Positions 24,824 to 33,634 of a stretch of 64,000 nucleotides of DNA are shown here, piece by piece (within the stretch, counting starts at the first letter, position 1; each line of letters begins with the position of its first letter). Source of the DNA: Flavihumibacter petaseus NBRC 106054 (GTDB taxonomy: Bacteria; Bacteroidota; Bacteroidia; Chitinophagales; Chitinophagaceae); the NCBI RefSeq assembly GCF_000974785.1, contig NZ_BBWV01000002.1, positions 496,001 through 560,000 on the forward strand. The letters are read 5' to 3'. The notes under the pieces are model-generated. The model had not been told where the DNA came from and did no database searches. It worked only from the letters and a program-made list of their open reading frames with translations. The position numbers and the translations under genes are program-made.

Positions 24824-25775
24824 CCATCATCGTGTTGCTGGTTTGCCGGCGGAGACCAAGCTCCTGCAACATCAATCCGATTTTGTCCACCATTTCGATA
24901 GAAGCTTCGATCTCCGTTTTCCGGATCGCAACACTTTCTATATTGAATCCGAAAGGCACTTCTCCTGCGGCACAGAATTTCGCCAATGCCCGGGCCGTAT
25001 TCAGGCAGAAATCCACTGACTCCTGCAGCATGTCATCGGCCTGCAATAATTGCGTCTTCAGTTTTTCCGGCACATGAATGCCCAGCCATTCCATAAAGGA
25101 TAAGGTTTGTGCAGATCCGCAGGCGGTAAGGGTAAACAGGAGCGTGGGCATTCGCCGGTTTTCCCGCCGGCACGTTCGCCATAACGCGGCGGTCATTTGT
25201 TTGGCATAATCCAGGTTGAATACACATTGCGATACAAAAAAGGATACACCGCCTGCTGCCTTTTGCAGCATCCGGCTATCCTCATCCTGCAGCCTTGCAT
25301 GCCTTTCCGGGATCGTCACCGCACCCAGTACCGTAGTATCGGCATAGGGCTGCCATAAACGGTAAGCATCTTCCAGGCTTGTTTTCACCGGGCTGCCGGG
25401 AGAGGGCTTACCTACCAGCACCGGGTGAAAGCGCTGCTGATGCACAGCCTCCAACCAACAGGATAACTCATCCGGCGTGAAGTTGCCGGCGGGGCGGTAC
25501 AGGATCTTCGGCAGATCGAGCTCCGACAAATAGTTGGTGGTAAAATGCAGGGGATCCAATGCCCTGCGGAAAGGGAAGGGCCGGTCGGTGGCATTGCGTG
25601 CCGATTCATCCTGTACATCGTAAACCACCAGTGCATCAAGATCGAGGTGGGTAATCCGCGAAATTGTTTTGGCTGCAATTTCAGTGATGCGGTCAGGTGC
25701 AGTATCAGACTTGGGCGGTGTGATACCATACGTGAGGATGCCTGAAGCACCCGAATGTATTTTATGGGGAAACAT
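24816..25775 (-). CDS. Short methylenetetrahydrofolate reductase-like protein
   Basis: A 319-residue protein from ATG 25775 (MFPHKIHSG); 25784 is an alternative start. The TIM-barrel pattern of MetF is visible: YGITPPKSDTAPDRITEIAAK near 17-37, DALVVYDVQDE near 51, LGAVTIPERHARLQDEDSRMLQKAAGGVSFFVSQCVFN near 183-220, and a C-terminal GFNIESV near 276. The FAD-binding details differ from E. coli MetF. It overlaps the 3' end of metE by 14 bases, so it is co-translated and probably supplies or handles the methyl-folate of MetE. Confidence 0.8.
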   Translation of the reverse strand: MFPHKIHSGASGILTYGITPPKSDTAPDRITEIAAKTISRITHLDLDALVVYDVQDESARNATDRPFPFRRALDPLHFTTNYLSELDLPKILYRPAGNFTPDELSCWLEAVHQQRFHPVLVGKPSPGSPVKTSLEDAYRLWQPYADTTVLGAVTIPERHARLQDEDSRMLQKAAGGVSFFVSQCVFNLDYAKQMTAALWRTCRRENRRMPTLLFTLTACGSAQTLSFMEWLGIHVPEKLKTQLLQADDMLQESVDFCLNTARALAKFCAAGEVPFGFNIESVAIRKTEIEASIEMVDKIGLMLQELGLRRQTSNTMMAT

Positions 25776-28080
25776 AGTGGTCAATTGGTCTTTGGATTTC
25801 TTCGCGTGCCTGCCTGGCGGCTGCTACCATGTTGATAAGCGCGGATTTCGTCTCCGGCCATTTTCGTGTTTTTAGTCCGCAATCCGGGTTCACCCAGATG
25901 TTTTCTACCGGCAATAGCGCAGCAGCTTTTTTCAGCAGCGCTACGATTTCTGTGGTGGTGGGAACACGGGGAGAGTGTATATCGTATACACCCGGACCGA
26001 TCTCATTCGGGTACCGGAAATTGGAGAATGCCTGCAACAGCTCCATTTGTGAACGGGAGGTTTCGATCGTGATCACATCAGCGTCCATAGCAGCCAGGTG
26101 TTCGATGATCTCATTGAATGCACTATAGCACATATGGGTATGGATCTGCGTATGGTCGTCCACACCAGCGGAAGCAATCCGGAAGGCTTTCACTGCCCAG
26201 TCCAGGTACTGTGCGCGCTTGGAACGCCGCAAGGGAAGTCCCTCGCGGATAGCAGCTTCATCGATCTGTATCATCCCGATCCCCGCATTTTCCAATGCCG
26301 CTACTTCATCGCGGATGGCCAGGGCAATCTGGTTGGTGGTCACTTCGCGCGGCTGATCGTCGCGTACAAAAGACCACTGTAAAATAGTGACCGGGCCGGT
26401 AAGCATTCCTTTCACCCATTTGCGGGTTTGTGATGCTGCAAAACGTGACCAGCGCACCGTCATATCTCCGGCACGTTGTACGTCGCCATAAATTACTGGT
26501 GGCTTAACACAACGGCTGCCATAACTCTGCACCCATCCATGTTGCGTGAACAGAAATCCTTTCAGTTGTTCACCGAAATATTCCACCATGTCATTGCGTT
26601 CAAATTCACCGTGCACCAGCACGTCCAGCCCGATCTCCTCCTGCCAGCGGATAGCGTCAACGGTCGCTTCCTCCACCGCCGTTTCATACTGCTGATGGGT
26701 GAGGGCTCCTTTTTTCAATTGGGCACGTAATCGGCGGACATCATCGGTCTGTGGAAAGGACCCGATGGTAGTAGTGGGAAACAGCGGCAATTGAAACCGC
26801 GCGCGATGTAGTTGCTGCCGCGTTTGGAATACACTCTTCCGGCTGATATAGGCTTCGCTGACAGCGGCTACACGGTCTTTCACTTCCTGCACATGCACTT
26901 TCGCTGACAAAAGCCTGCTTTGCATCGCCGACTGGTTAGCCTGCAACAGGCTGCTTCCGCTTCCTTCCGTTATCTGCTTCAGGGCAGCCACTTCCTGCAA
27001 TTTCTGTTTGGCAAAAGCCATCCAGTTTTTGATTTCAGGATCAAGGGTTGTTTCGCTCTCAAGATCAATCGGGCTGTGCAACAGGGAGCAGGAGGGTGCG
27101 ATCAGTACCCGGCAGGCACCCAGTGCCTGGACTGCCTGCTGAATCATCATAAGCGACCGGGCATGGTCGTTTTTCCAGACATTCCTTCCATCCACCAGTC
27201 CCAGGGATAGTTCAAGGTGATCTGGTACAAGGGGCAACAATTCATCCAGCTGTTCGGGGCCGCGCACAAGGTCTATATGCAGGGCAGCTACCGGGAGGTT
27301 CATTGCTACAGCCGCATTGTCTGACAATGCTTCAAAATAGGTCGCCACCAGCAGTTTTACGCCCTTTACACTGGCAGCCAGTACACGATAGGCTTCCGCA
27401 AATGCTGCCTTTACTTGGGGATCGAGGTCCAGGCACAAACAGGGTTCATCCAGCTGAATCCAGGTGGCACCCTGGTCCTGAAGGCGACCGATAATTTCAA
27501 CATATACCGGTATCAGCCTGGAAAGGAGATCGATCCTGCTGAATCCATGCTCTTTTTCTTTTCCCAGTAACAGATAGCTTACCGGCCCCGGCAACACCGG
27601 CTTTGCCTTATCGCCCAGCAGCTGCCTGGCTTCTTTGAATTCATCGAACAGCTTATCAGAAGATATGCTGAAAGTTTGCCCGGCAGTAAATTCCGGTACG
27701 ATATAATGATAGTTGGTGTCCAGCCATTTGGTCATCTCCATTGCGGTAATGTCAAGTCCATCCTGCTGGTAGCCGCGGGCCATGGCAAAGTAGCGGTCCG
27801 TTTCCGTTTTCCCCTTAATGGCAGACACCGCGTCATAGCGTTTTGGGATAACACCGAGCAACACACTGTGGTCCAGTATATGATCATAAAGACTGAAATC
27901 ATTGCAGGGGATAAGGTCCATCCCGGCATCAAGCTGGGTTTGCCAGTTGTTGTTTTTGATGCGTCGGGCCACTTCGTGCAGGGAGGGTCCGTCAATTGCA
28001 GCTGCCCAATATTGTTCACAGGCTTTCTTAAGTTGTCTTTGGCCGCCGATCCGCGGATAGCCCAGGTTGTGCGTCAACAT
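25762..28080 (-). CDS. metE: Cobalamin-independent methionine synthase
   Basis: A 772-residue protein from ATG 28080 (MLTHNLGYPRIGGQRQLKKA), the usual MetE N-terminus; 28107 is a longer alternative. It has both duplicated barrels. Catalytic and zinc ligands appear in VLVHGEFERNDMVEYFGEQL (His), HTHMCYSAFNEIIEHL (Cys) and VNPDCGLKTRKWPET (Cys). It transfers a methyl group from 5-methyltetrahydrofolate to homocysteine. It is followed by a metF-like gene in an overlapping pair and divergent from an Lrp-type regulator gene. No SAM riboswitch was seen upstream. Confidence 0.95.
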   Translation of the reverse strand: MLTHNLGYPRIGGQRQLKKACEQYWAAAIDGPSLHEVARRIKNNNWQTQLDAGMDLIPCNDFSLYDHILDHSVLLGVIPKRYDAVSAIKGKTETDRYFAMARGYQQDGLDITAMEMTKWLDTNYHYIVPEFTAGQTFSISSDKLFDEFKEARQLLGDKAKPVLPGPVSYLLLGKEKEHGFSRIDLLSRLIPVYVEIIGRLQDQGATWIQLDEPCLCLDLDPQVKAAFAEAYRVLAASVKGVKLLVATYFEALSDNAAVAMNLPVAALHIDLVRGPEQLDELLPLVPDHLELSLGLVDGRNVWKNDHARSLMMIQQAVQALGACRVLIAPSCSLLHSPIDLESETTLDPEIKNWMAFAKQKLQEVAALKQITEGSGSSLLQANQSAMQSRLLSAKVHVQEVKDRVAAVSEAYISRKSVFQTRQQLHRARFQLPLFPTTTIGSFPQTDDVRRLRAQLKKGALTHQQYETAVEEATVDAIRWQEEIGLDVLVHGEFERNDMVEYFGEQLKGFLFTQHGWVQSYGSRCVKPPVIYGDVQRAGDMTVRWSRFAASQTRKWVKGMLTGPVTILQWSFVRDDQPREVTTNQIALAIRDEVAALENAGIGMIQIDEAAIREGLPLRRSKRAQYLDWAVKAFRIASAGVDDHTQIHTHMCYSAFNEIIEHLAAMDADVITIETSRSQMELLQAFSNFRYPNEIGPGVYDIHSPRVPTTTEIVALLKKAAALLPVENIWVNPDCGLKTRKWPETKSALINMVAAARQAREEIQRPIDHYVSP

Positions 28081-28123
28081 GATTAGTGATTTATTTAAGC
28101 GGAACAAATCTATGCCTGCCGGA

Positions 28124-28234
28124 ATAGAATTCTATGCGAATACTTAAATACAGAAAGAATATCTTTTAATCTGTATTATTGCAAAATAATGTGCTGACGG
28201 GGCAGTGTATTCAGCTTGTAAAAAGAATATTCTT
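28124..28234. promoter_or_regulatory. Three palindromes in the metE/lrp divergent promoter
   Basis: Three AT-rich palindromes: ATAGAATTCTAT (28124-28135), AAAGA-ATA-TCTTT (28154-28166) and AAGAATATTCTT (28223-28234). Centres are about 30.5 and 68.5 bases apart. The last ends two bases before the lrp ATG (28237). They fit Lrp-type operators that could control both the regulator and metE. Confidence 0.6.
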
Positions 28235-28236
28235 CT

Positions 28237-28698
28237 ATGGACCAGTTAGACAATATTGATCTGAAATTACTTCGCTTGCTGGGAGAAGACTCCCGGCTCA
28301 CTACAAAAGAACTGGCCGCGAAGGTGAACCTTTCTCCATCTCCCGTTTTTGAAAGAGTGAAGCGCCTCGAAGCAGCAGGCTATATCAAAAAATATATCGC
28401 CCTGATTGATGCGGAAAAGCTCAACTATGGTCTTATCATTTTCTGCAATATCCGCTTGAAGCAACATGATAAAAGTATCGGGCACCAGTTTGTAACGGAT
28501 ATCATGAAACTGAAGGAAGTGGTGGAGTGTTACAATATTTCGGGGGACTATGATTTCCTGCTGAAAGTTTATGCGAGGGACATGAAGCACTACCAGGATT
28601 TTGTTTTCAATAAACTCGGTTCAGTAAAAAGTATCGGCAGCACACATAGTACATTCGTCATGTGCGAAAACAAAAATACCCATAACATTAACTTCTGA
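28237..28698 (+). CDS. Lrp/AsnC-family transcriptional regulator
   Basis: A 153-residue protein with an N-terminal winged helix (LDNIDLKLLRLLGEDSRLTTKELAAKVNLSPSPVFERVKRLEAAGYIKKY) and a C-terminal RAM ligand-binding domain (near 70-145, with CYNISGDYDFLLKVYARDMKHYQDF). It is divergent from metE, so it most likely responds to methionine or another amino acid and controls metE-metF. The three palindromes between them are candidate sites. Confidence 0.93.
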   Translation: MDQLDNIDLKLLRLLGEDSRLTTKELAAKVNLSPSPVFERVKRLEAAGYIKKYIALIDAEKLNYGLIIFCNIRLKQHDKSIGHQFVTDIMKLKEVVECYNISGDYDFLLKVYARDMKHYQDFVFNKLGSVKSIGSTHSTFVMCENKNTHNINF

Positions 28699-28826
28699 GC
28701 GAGCGCCCTCCCCGGGCAGTTCCTGTTCCTGTTGATCCGCTTGTGTACAATATTGCCCGGCAACCCGCATGCCGGAAAGTACCCGGCTATGCGCATATTC
28801 TACCGGAGAAATATTTCAGGGAAAAA

Positions 28827-28857
28827 TTTTGGGAATTGTAAAAAAACGATAATATTG
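28827..28857 (+). promoter_or_regulatory. Promoter of the first susC operon
   Basis: TTTTG (28827-28831), 18 bases, then TAATATTG (28850-28857), one mismatch from TAnnTTTG. The shared operator-like sequence (28859-28881) begins immediately after it. Confidence 0.6.
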
Positions 28858-28858
28858 T

Positions 28859-28881
28859 ATACCAGTATGTACCAGTTCATA
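28859..28881. promoter_or_regulatory. GntR-type operator, susC copy
   Basis: A 23-base sequence starting ATACCAGTAT and ending ACCAGTTCATA. It matches the reverse complement of 47290-47312 in the gntR promoter at 22 of 23 positions; the difference is G at 28869. It spans the expected transcription start, a repressor position. Confidence 0.75.
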
Positions 28882-28926
28882 AATTGGTCTTACAGTAAAA
28901 AACGCTAACCGACCAAAACGATTGTT

Positions 28927-31902
28927 ATGATCAGTTTACAGTTCCTTCCCCGGGTACTCTTCCTTCTGATCCTGTCGCTTTCCGTAACAGGACTTGTTGC
29001 CCAGACAACCATAACCGGCAAAATTGCCGACACTGACGGAAAAGCAGTGTCCGGTGCCACTGTTACCGTTAAAGGGCAGAAAGCCGGCGTCGCAGCCGAC
29101 ACAGAAGGAGCATTTAGTATCAGCGTACCACCAGGTACCAAATTTCTTGTGATCAGCTCTGTCGGCTATGCCGAACAGGAAGTGGACATTGCCGGCAAAT
29201 CGGTGGTGTCTGTCGTTCTTACACCAGAATCCAAAACCTATTCCGACGTTGTAGTGGTCGGTTATGGAACCGTCCGCCGCCGTGACGCCACTGCGGCCAT
29301 TGCCAGCATCGGCTCAAAAGATTTCAGTTCCGGTATTATCGTCAATCCTATGCAGCAGATCCAGGGAAAGATCGCCGGCCTTTCCATCACCCAGGCCGGT
29401 GGTGATCCGAATTCCAACCCCATTATCCGCCTCCGCGGACAAACCTCACTCAGCGGCGGCCAGACGCCCCTGATCGTATTGGACGGTATTCCGTTGGATG
29501 ATCCCAATCAGATCTCCTCCATACCACCGGGTGATATCACTTCCTATGATATCCTCAAAGACGTGTCCGCAACCGCTATCTATGGTTCACGCGGGGCAAA
29601 CGGGGTGATCATCATCAATACCAAGAAAGGAACTGCCGGCAGAACACGTGTAGAATACAATGGTTTCGCTGCTATGGACCGCCTCGCCAAGGGTTTTGAC
29701 CTGGCCAATGCAGACGAATGGCGGCAGGCTAACCAGCTGGCTGGCGTAGACCCCGCCACCATTGCCAGCTATGATAAAGGTGCCAATACCGACTGGGCAG
29801 ATGCTATTACCCGTACCGCCTTCACGCATAGCCACAATGTGGCTGTTTCAGGCGGAACCGGCGGCTTCAATTACCGCGCTTCTGTTTCCTATATGGACCA
29901 GGAAGGCATTGTGATCAATACCGGCAAAGAACAATTCGCAGTGCGTTTCAACGCGCAGCAGAAGGCGATGAAAAATAAACTGGATCTCCAGGTGTCGGTA
30001 TTCAACAACCACAACAACCGGAACTATGCCGACTATGCCATCTTCGCTTATATCAATACCACACCACCGGTTTACCCCGTCTATAATCCTGATGGCAGTT
30101 ACTATGCTTACAATGGCTTTGAGCAGCAGAACCCCGTTGCCCGGCAGGAATTGCAAACCAATAAAGCAGTTGACGACCTGACCCAGATCCTGGGCCGTGC
30201 CGATTATGAAATCATCCGTGGTTTGAAACTCGGGGTACTGGGTTCTATCTCCCGGTACAACATTCAGACGCAGAATTTCACACCCACACTTCCAGGTGTC
30301 GGCAATATCACGACCGGCAGCCAGGCCAACAGCAACCTCAATTCCAAAAAAGGTGACGTTCACCTGAATTACAATAAGGATTTCGGCAGGCACAACATTG
30401 CTGCCACCGCGGTATACGAATACAACGAATTCAACAACCAGCGCTTCAATGCAGGCGGGCAGGACTTCCTCGTACCCGACCTTGGTGTGGATTACCTGCA
30501 GGGCGGTAACCCCGCGTTGAATACGATCGGTTCCTACCGCGACCAGTTCAAGATCATTTCTTTCCTTGGCCGGGTAGCCTATAACTATGACCAGCGCTAC
30601 TATGCTACAGTAAGCCTTCGCCGGGATGGTTCTTCCAAATTCGGTGAGAACAACCGCTGGGGTACATTCCCCGCTGTTTCAGCCGCATGGCGCATTTCAG
30701 GCGAGTCCTTCATGCAGGGGATCTACTGGCTCAGCGACCTGAAGCTAAGTGCCGGCTATGGCGTGGTGGGTAACCAGGATGCCATCTCACCCTACAATAC
30801 GCTGCTGACACTCGGTGGTTCTACCCGCTACCTCGATCTCGGAAATCCCAGCTACCTTTTCCCGCAGTCCTATACGCCCAACCAGAATGCGAATCCCGAT
30901 CTGAAATGGGAAGAAAGGCACGGTACCAATATCGGTCTCTCTTTCGGATTGTTCGACAACCGGTTTACCGGCAACATCAACTGGTATAACGACAAAACCA
31001 AAAACCTGCTGTTCAATTACCAGGTACCCATCCCGCCATTCTTCTACAATACCATCCTGGCCAACGTAGGCGAACTGACGAACAAGGGCGTGGAAATTCA
31101 ACTGAATGCAGATGTTACCCGCGGCAAGAAATTCCAGTGGAACATCGGCGGCCAGATCACCTTCAGCAAAACCAGGATCACCAGCCTGTCAGGCTCTTTT
31201 GCCGGCCTGGATATCAAAACCGATGACGTGCGGATGGGGCAGGCTACCGGAAGAGGATATGCGAACAACTACATCACCTTCCTGAAAGTAGGCTATGCCC
31301 CCTATGTGTTCTACCTGCCGGAGTTTGCCGGGGTATCAAAAGAGATCGATCCTACCACACAGAGCAATCAGCAGTACTATGATGAGAACGGCGAACTGAC
31401 CTATTCCGTTACTGCAGCCCGTAAAAAGTATATCGACCCCAGCCAGAATTTCAATTACGGCATTAACTCCACGATGGCCTACGGAAAATGGGGATTCAAT
31501 TTCTTCCTGCGGGGCGTATCGGGACAGAAAGTGTTCAACAATTACCAGAACATCACCAGCAACCTGAGCCGCCTGCCGGGTAACAACATCACTAAACAGG
31601 GCCTGACCAACGGGATCCGCGGATCTCAGACAGCCTCTGATTACTGGCTGGAAGATGCCGGGTTCATGCGGCTCGACAATGCCACATTGTCATACACTTT
31701 CGGCGAAGTGGGCGCTTTTGAAAGTTTGCGACTGTACCTCACCGGTACCAACCTGTTCGTGATCACGAACTACACAGGACAGGATCCTGAAATCGCAAAT
31801 GGCAACAGCGTGCAGTCCTATATCGATGCGAATGTGTCGGGTCTCGGATTCTATCCACGCTCACGCACCCTCACCCTCGGTATAAACCTGTCCCTGAAAT
31901 AA
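28927..31902 (+). CDS. SusC/RagA-family TonB-linked outer-membrane receptor
   Basis: A 991-residue receptor. A signal peptide is followed by a carboxypeptidase-D-like regulatory domain (ITGKIADTDGKAVSGATVTVKG) near 28-105, the SusC plug (VVVVGYGTVRRRDATAAIASI near 107, then QIQGKIAGLSITQ, LIVLDGIPLDD, DILKDVSATAIYGSRGANGVIIINT) and a C-terminal barrel ending SRTLTLGINLSLK. It imports oligosaccharide-type ligands with the SusD partner 31 bases downstream. It is the first gene of a four-gene unit under the shared GntR operator. Confidence 0.96.
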   Translation: MISLQFLPRVLFLLILSLSVTGLVAQTTITGKIADTDGKAVSGATVTVKGQKAGVAADTEGAFSISVPPGTKFLVISSVGYAEQEVDIAGKSVVSVVLTPESKTYSDVVVVGYGTVRRRDATAAIASIGSKDFSSGIIVNPMQQIQGKIAGLSITQAGGDPNSNPIIRLRGQTSLSGGQTPLIVLDGIPLDDPNQISSIPPGDITSYDILKDVSATAIYGSRGANGVIIINTKKGTAGRTRVEYNGFAAMDRLAKGFDLANADEWRQANQLAGVDPATIASYDKGANTDWADAITRTAFTHSHNVAVSGGTGGFNYRASVSYMDQEGIVINTGKEQFAVRFNAQQKAMKNKLDLQVSVFNNHNNRNYADYAIFAYINTTPPVYPVYNPDGSYYAYNGFEQQNPVARQELQTNKAVDDLTQILGRADYEIIRGLKLGVLGSISRYNIQTQNFTPTLPGVGNITTGSQANSNLNSKKGDVHLNYNKDFGRHNIAATAVYEYNEFNNQRFNAGGQDFLVPDLGVDYLQGGNPALNTIGSYRDQFKIISFLGRVAYNYDQRYYATVSLRRDGSSKFGENNRWGTFPAVSAAWRISGESFMQGIYWLSDLKLSAGYGVVGNQDAISPYNTLLTLGGSTRYLDLGNPSYLFPQSYTPNQNANPDLKWEERHGTNIGLSFGLFDNRFTGNINWYNDKTKNLLFNYQVPIPPFFYNTILANVGELTNKGVEIQLNADVTRGKKFQWNIGGQITFSKTRITSLSGSFAGLDIKTDDVRMGQATGRGYANNYITFLKVGYAPYVFYLPEFAGVSKEIDPTTQSNQQYYDENGELTYSVTAARKKYIDPSQNFNYGINSTMAYGKWGFNFFLRGVSGQKVFNNYQNITSNLSRLPGNNITKQGLTNGIRGSQTASDYWLEDAGFMRLDNATLSYTFGEVGAFESLRLYLTGTNLFVITNYTGQDPEIANGNSVQSYIDANVSGLGFYPRSRTLTLGINLSLK

Positions 31903-31933
31903 ACCATTGGCCCTTATCATAAACTAAGCGCAT

Positions 31934-33571
31934 ATGAAAAGCATCATCACCAATACTACCTTTTCACTGGCAATGGCCGCAATGCTGGGGTTATCAGCAT
32001 GTACCAAGCTGGATGAAAAAGTATATAGCGTTGTTCCCAATCAGAATTTCTGGAACACGCCTGAACAGATTGCCGCCGGTGTGGCACCCGCCTACGCCAA
32101 CCTTTCCCAGATTCCTTCTGGTGAATTCCAGAACCTGATGGAGCATTCCGGCGATGGACAACTCACACCAGCCCGTGGTGCCGACTGGCTTGCTGCCGGA
32201 CAGCACATCGAAATGTGGACCCATACCTGGCATGCGGAAACAGAAGCAGTGGTAAATACCTGGCCTGATCTTTACCGCGGTATCAGCCAGATCAATTTTA
32301 TTCTCAGCATTGTTAACGGCCTCAGCCCGGCACCGGAAAACCTGGCATCCATCAATGCAGAGCTGAAAACAGTTCGCGCATTGTACTATTACTGGGCGAT
32401 GGACCTCTACGGTAATGTTCCGCTGGTGGTCGACTTCAATACCAATCCCAACACTGTTACGAACAGTCCGCGGAAGGATGTTTACGATTTCGTGGAAAAA
32501 GAACTGCTGGACAACAAAGCTTTCCTTTCGACCACAGTGGGTGCAACCACCTACGGCCGCGCTACCCGTTACCTGGCGTTCACCGTGCTGGCCAAGTTGT
32601 ACCTCAACTCCCAGGTGTATGTCAATACGCCGCGCTGGGCGGAAGCCAGGGCGATGTGTGATTCCGTGATCAACAGCGGAAAATATACCCTGATGGCAAA
32701 CTTCTACGACAACTTCTCCGAGAACAATACTGCTTCTACAGAAAACATCTTCGTAGTGCCGTTCGACAGGGCCAATATCGGCGGCAACAATATCCAGATG
32801 CAGACGCTGCATTACAACAACGGACCCAATACAGGTGTGCCTGGCGGCGGATGGAACGGCTATTGTTCCAATGCAGAATTCTACAGCAATTTCGATACTA
32901 CTTCCACCTATTCCAAACGCGCCGGCAATACCTACCGCACCTTCCTCGACCAGCGCAGTGGTCAATACCTGATCGGCCAGCAATTCAATGAAATCATTAC
33001 TTACCCGCCGAACAAAGACATGCTCGTGGCCAGTGATGATCCTTCCAAAAAACTGGTTGATGTGGGTACGGGCAAATTGCTGTCTTTTTATCCTGATGTA
33101 AAAGAGATCAACAACCCCGCGGATACTTTCCGTTTGGCAGGTGTACGCAACATCAAATTCTTCCCGAACAAAGGTGTAACGACTTCCATGAACAATGATT
33201 TTCCGCTGTACCGCCTGGCTGATGTGCTCCTGATGCGTGCGGAAGCATCGATGCGCAATGGGGATGCAAGTGATGACGATCTCAATGCCGTTAACCTGGT
33301 ACGTTCCAGGGCTTACAACGGCGATCAGACGAAATTGTGGACGATGGCACAACTGACGCTGACCAATATGCTCGCTGAAAGGGCCAGGGAACTTTCCTGG
33401 GAAGACCATCGCCGTACGGACATCATCCGGTTCGGTACATTTGGAAATGCCAGGGTTCCCGCCAAAGCGCAGGATCCTGCCGACCGGCACCTGGAGATTT
33501 TCCCCATCCCGCTGGCAGAACATCAGGCAAACCCTAACCTGGTTCAGAATCCCGGATACCCTCCGTTTTGA
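31934..33571 (+). CDS. SusD/RagB-family nutrient-binding lipoprotein
   Basis: A 545-residue outer-membrane lipoprotein (lipobox LSAC, Cys23). The SusD fold is seen in the N-terminal TPR-like segment (LYRGISQINFILSIVNGL near 110-130, ETVRALYYYWAMDLYGNVPLV near 137-158) and the C-terminal pattern ARELSWEDHRRTDIIRFGTF ... FPIPLAEHQANPNLVQNPGY. It captures the ligand at the surface and forms the lid of the SusC partner. A terminator-like hairpin follows. Confidence 0.95.
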   Translation: MKSIITNTTFSLAMAAMLGLSACTKLDEKVYSVVPNQNFWNTPEQIAAGVAPAYANLSQIPSGEFQNLMEHSGDGQLTPARGADWLAAGQHIEMWTHTWHAETEAVVNTWPDLYRGISQINFILSIVNGLSPAPENLASINAELKTVRALYYYWAMDLYGNVPLVVDFNTNPNTVTNSPRKDVYDFVEKELLDNKAFLSTTVGATTYGRATRYLAFTVLAKLYLNSQVYVNTPRWAEARAMCDSVINSGKYTLMANFYDNFSENNTASTENIFVVPFDRANIGGNNIQMQTLHYNNGPNTGVPGGGWNGYCSNAEFYSNFDTTSTYSKRAGNTYRTFLDQRSGQYLIGQQFNEIITYPPNKDMLVASDDPSKKLVDVGTGKLLSFYPDVKEINNPADTFRLAGVRNIKFFPNKGVTTSMNNDFPLYRLADVLLMRAEASMRNGDASDDDLNAVNLVRSRAYNGDQTKLWTMAQLTLTNMLAERARELSWEDHRRTDIIRFGTFGNARVPAKAQDPADRHLEIFPIPLAEHQANPNLVQNPGYPPF

Positions 33572-33588
33572 TTGTTTTCGTGAAAAAG

Positions 33589-33618
33589 AAAAAGCAGCGG
33601 TGATTCGCTGCTTTTTTT
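33589..33618 (+). terminator. Terminator-like hairpin between susD and the ASPIC genes
   Basis: Nine-base stem AAAGCAGCG / CGCTGCTTT with loop GTGATT, followed by a T run. It lies between susD and the two ASPIC genes, so it may cut transcription partially and lower expression of the downstream pair. Confidence 0.75.
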
Positions 33619-33634
33619 ACTTTGTTGTGTCGCC

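Noticed and set aside
28081..28236. SAM riboswitch before metE
   Set aside because: I saw no conserved stem set; palindromes there are AT-rich and fit Lrp sites instead.
31994..33523. 509-residue frame antisense to susD
   Set aside because: Shadow of a GC-rich gene; susD motifs on the plus strand are convincing.
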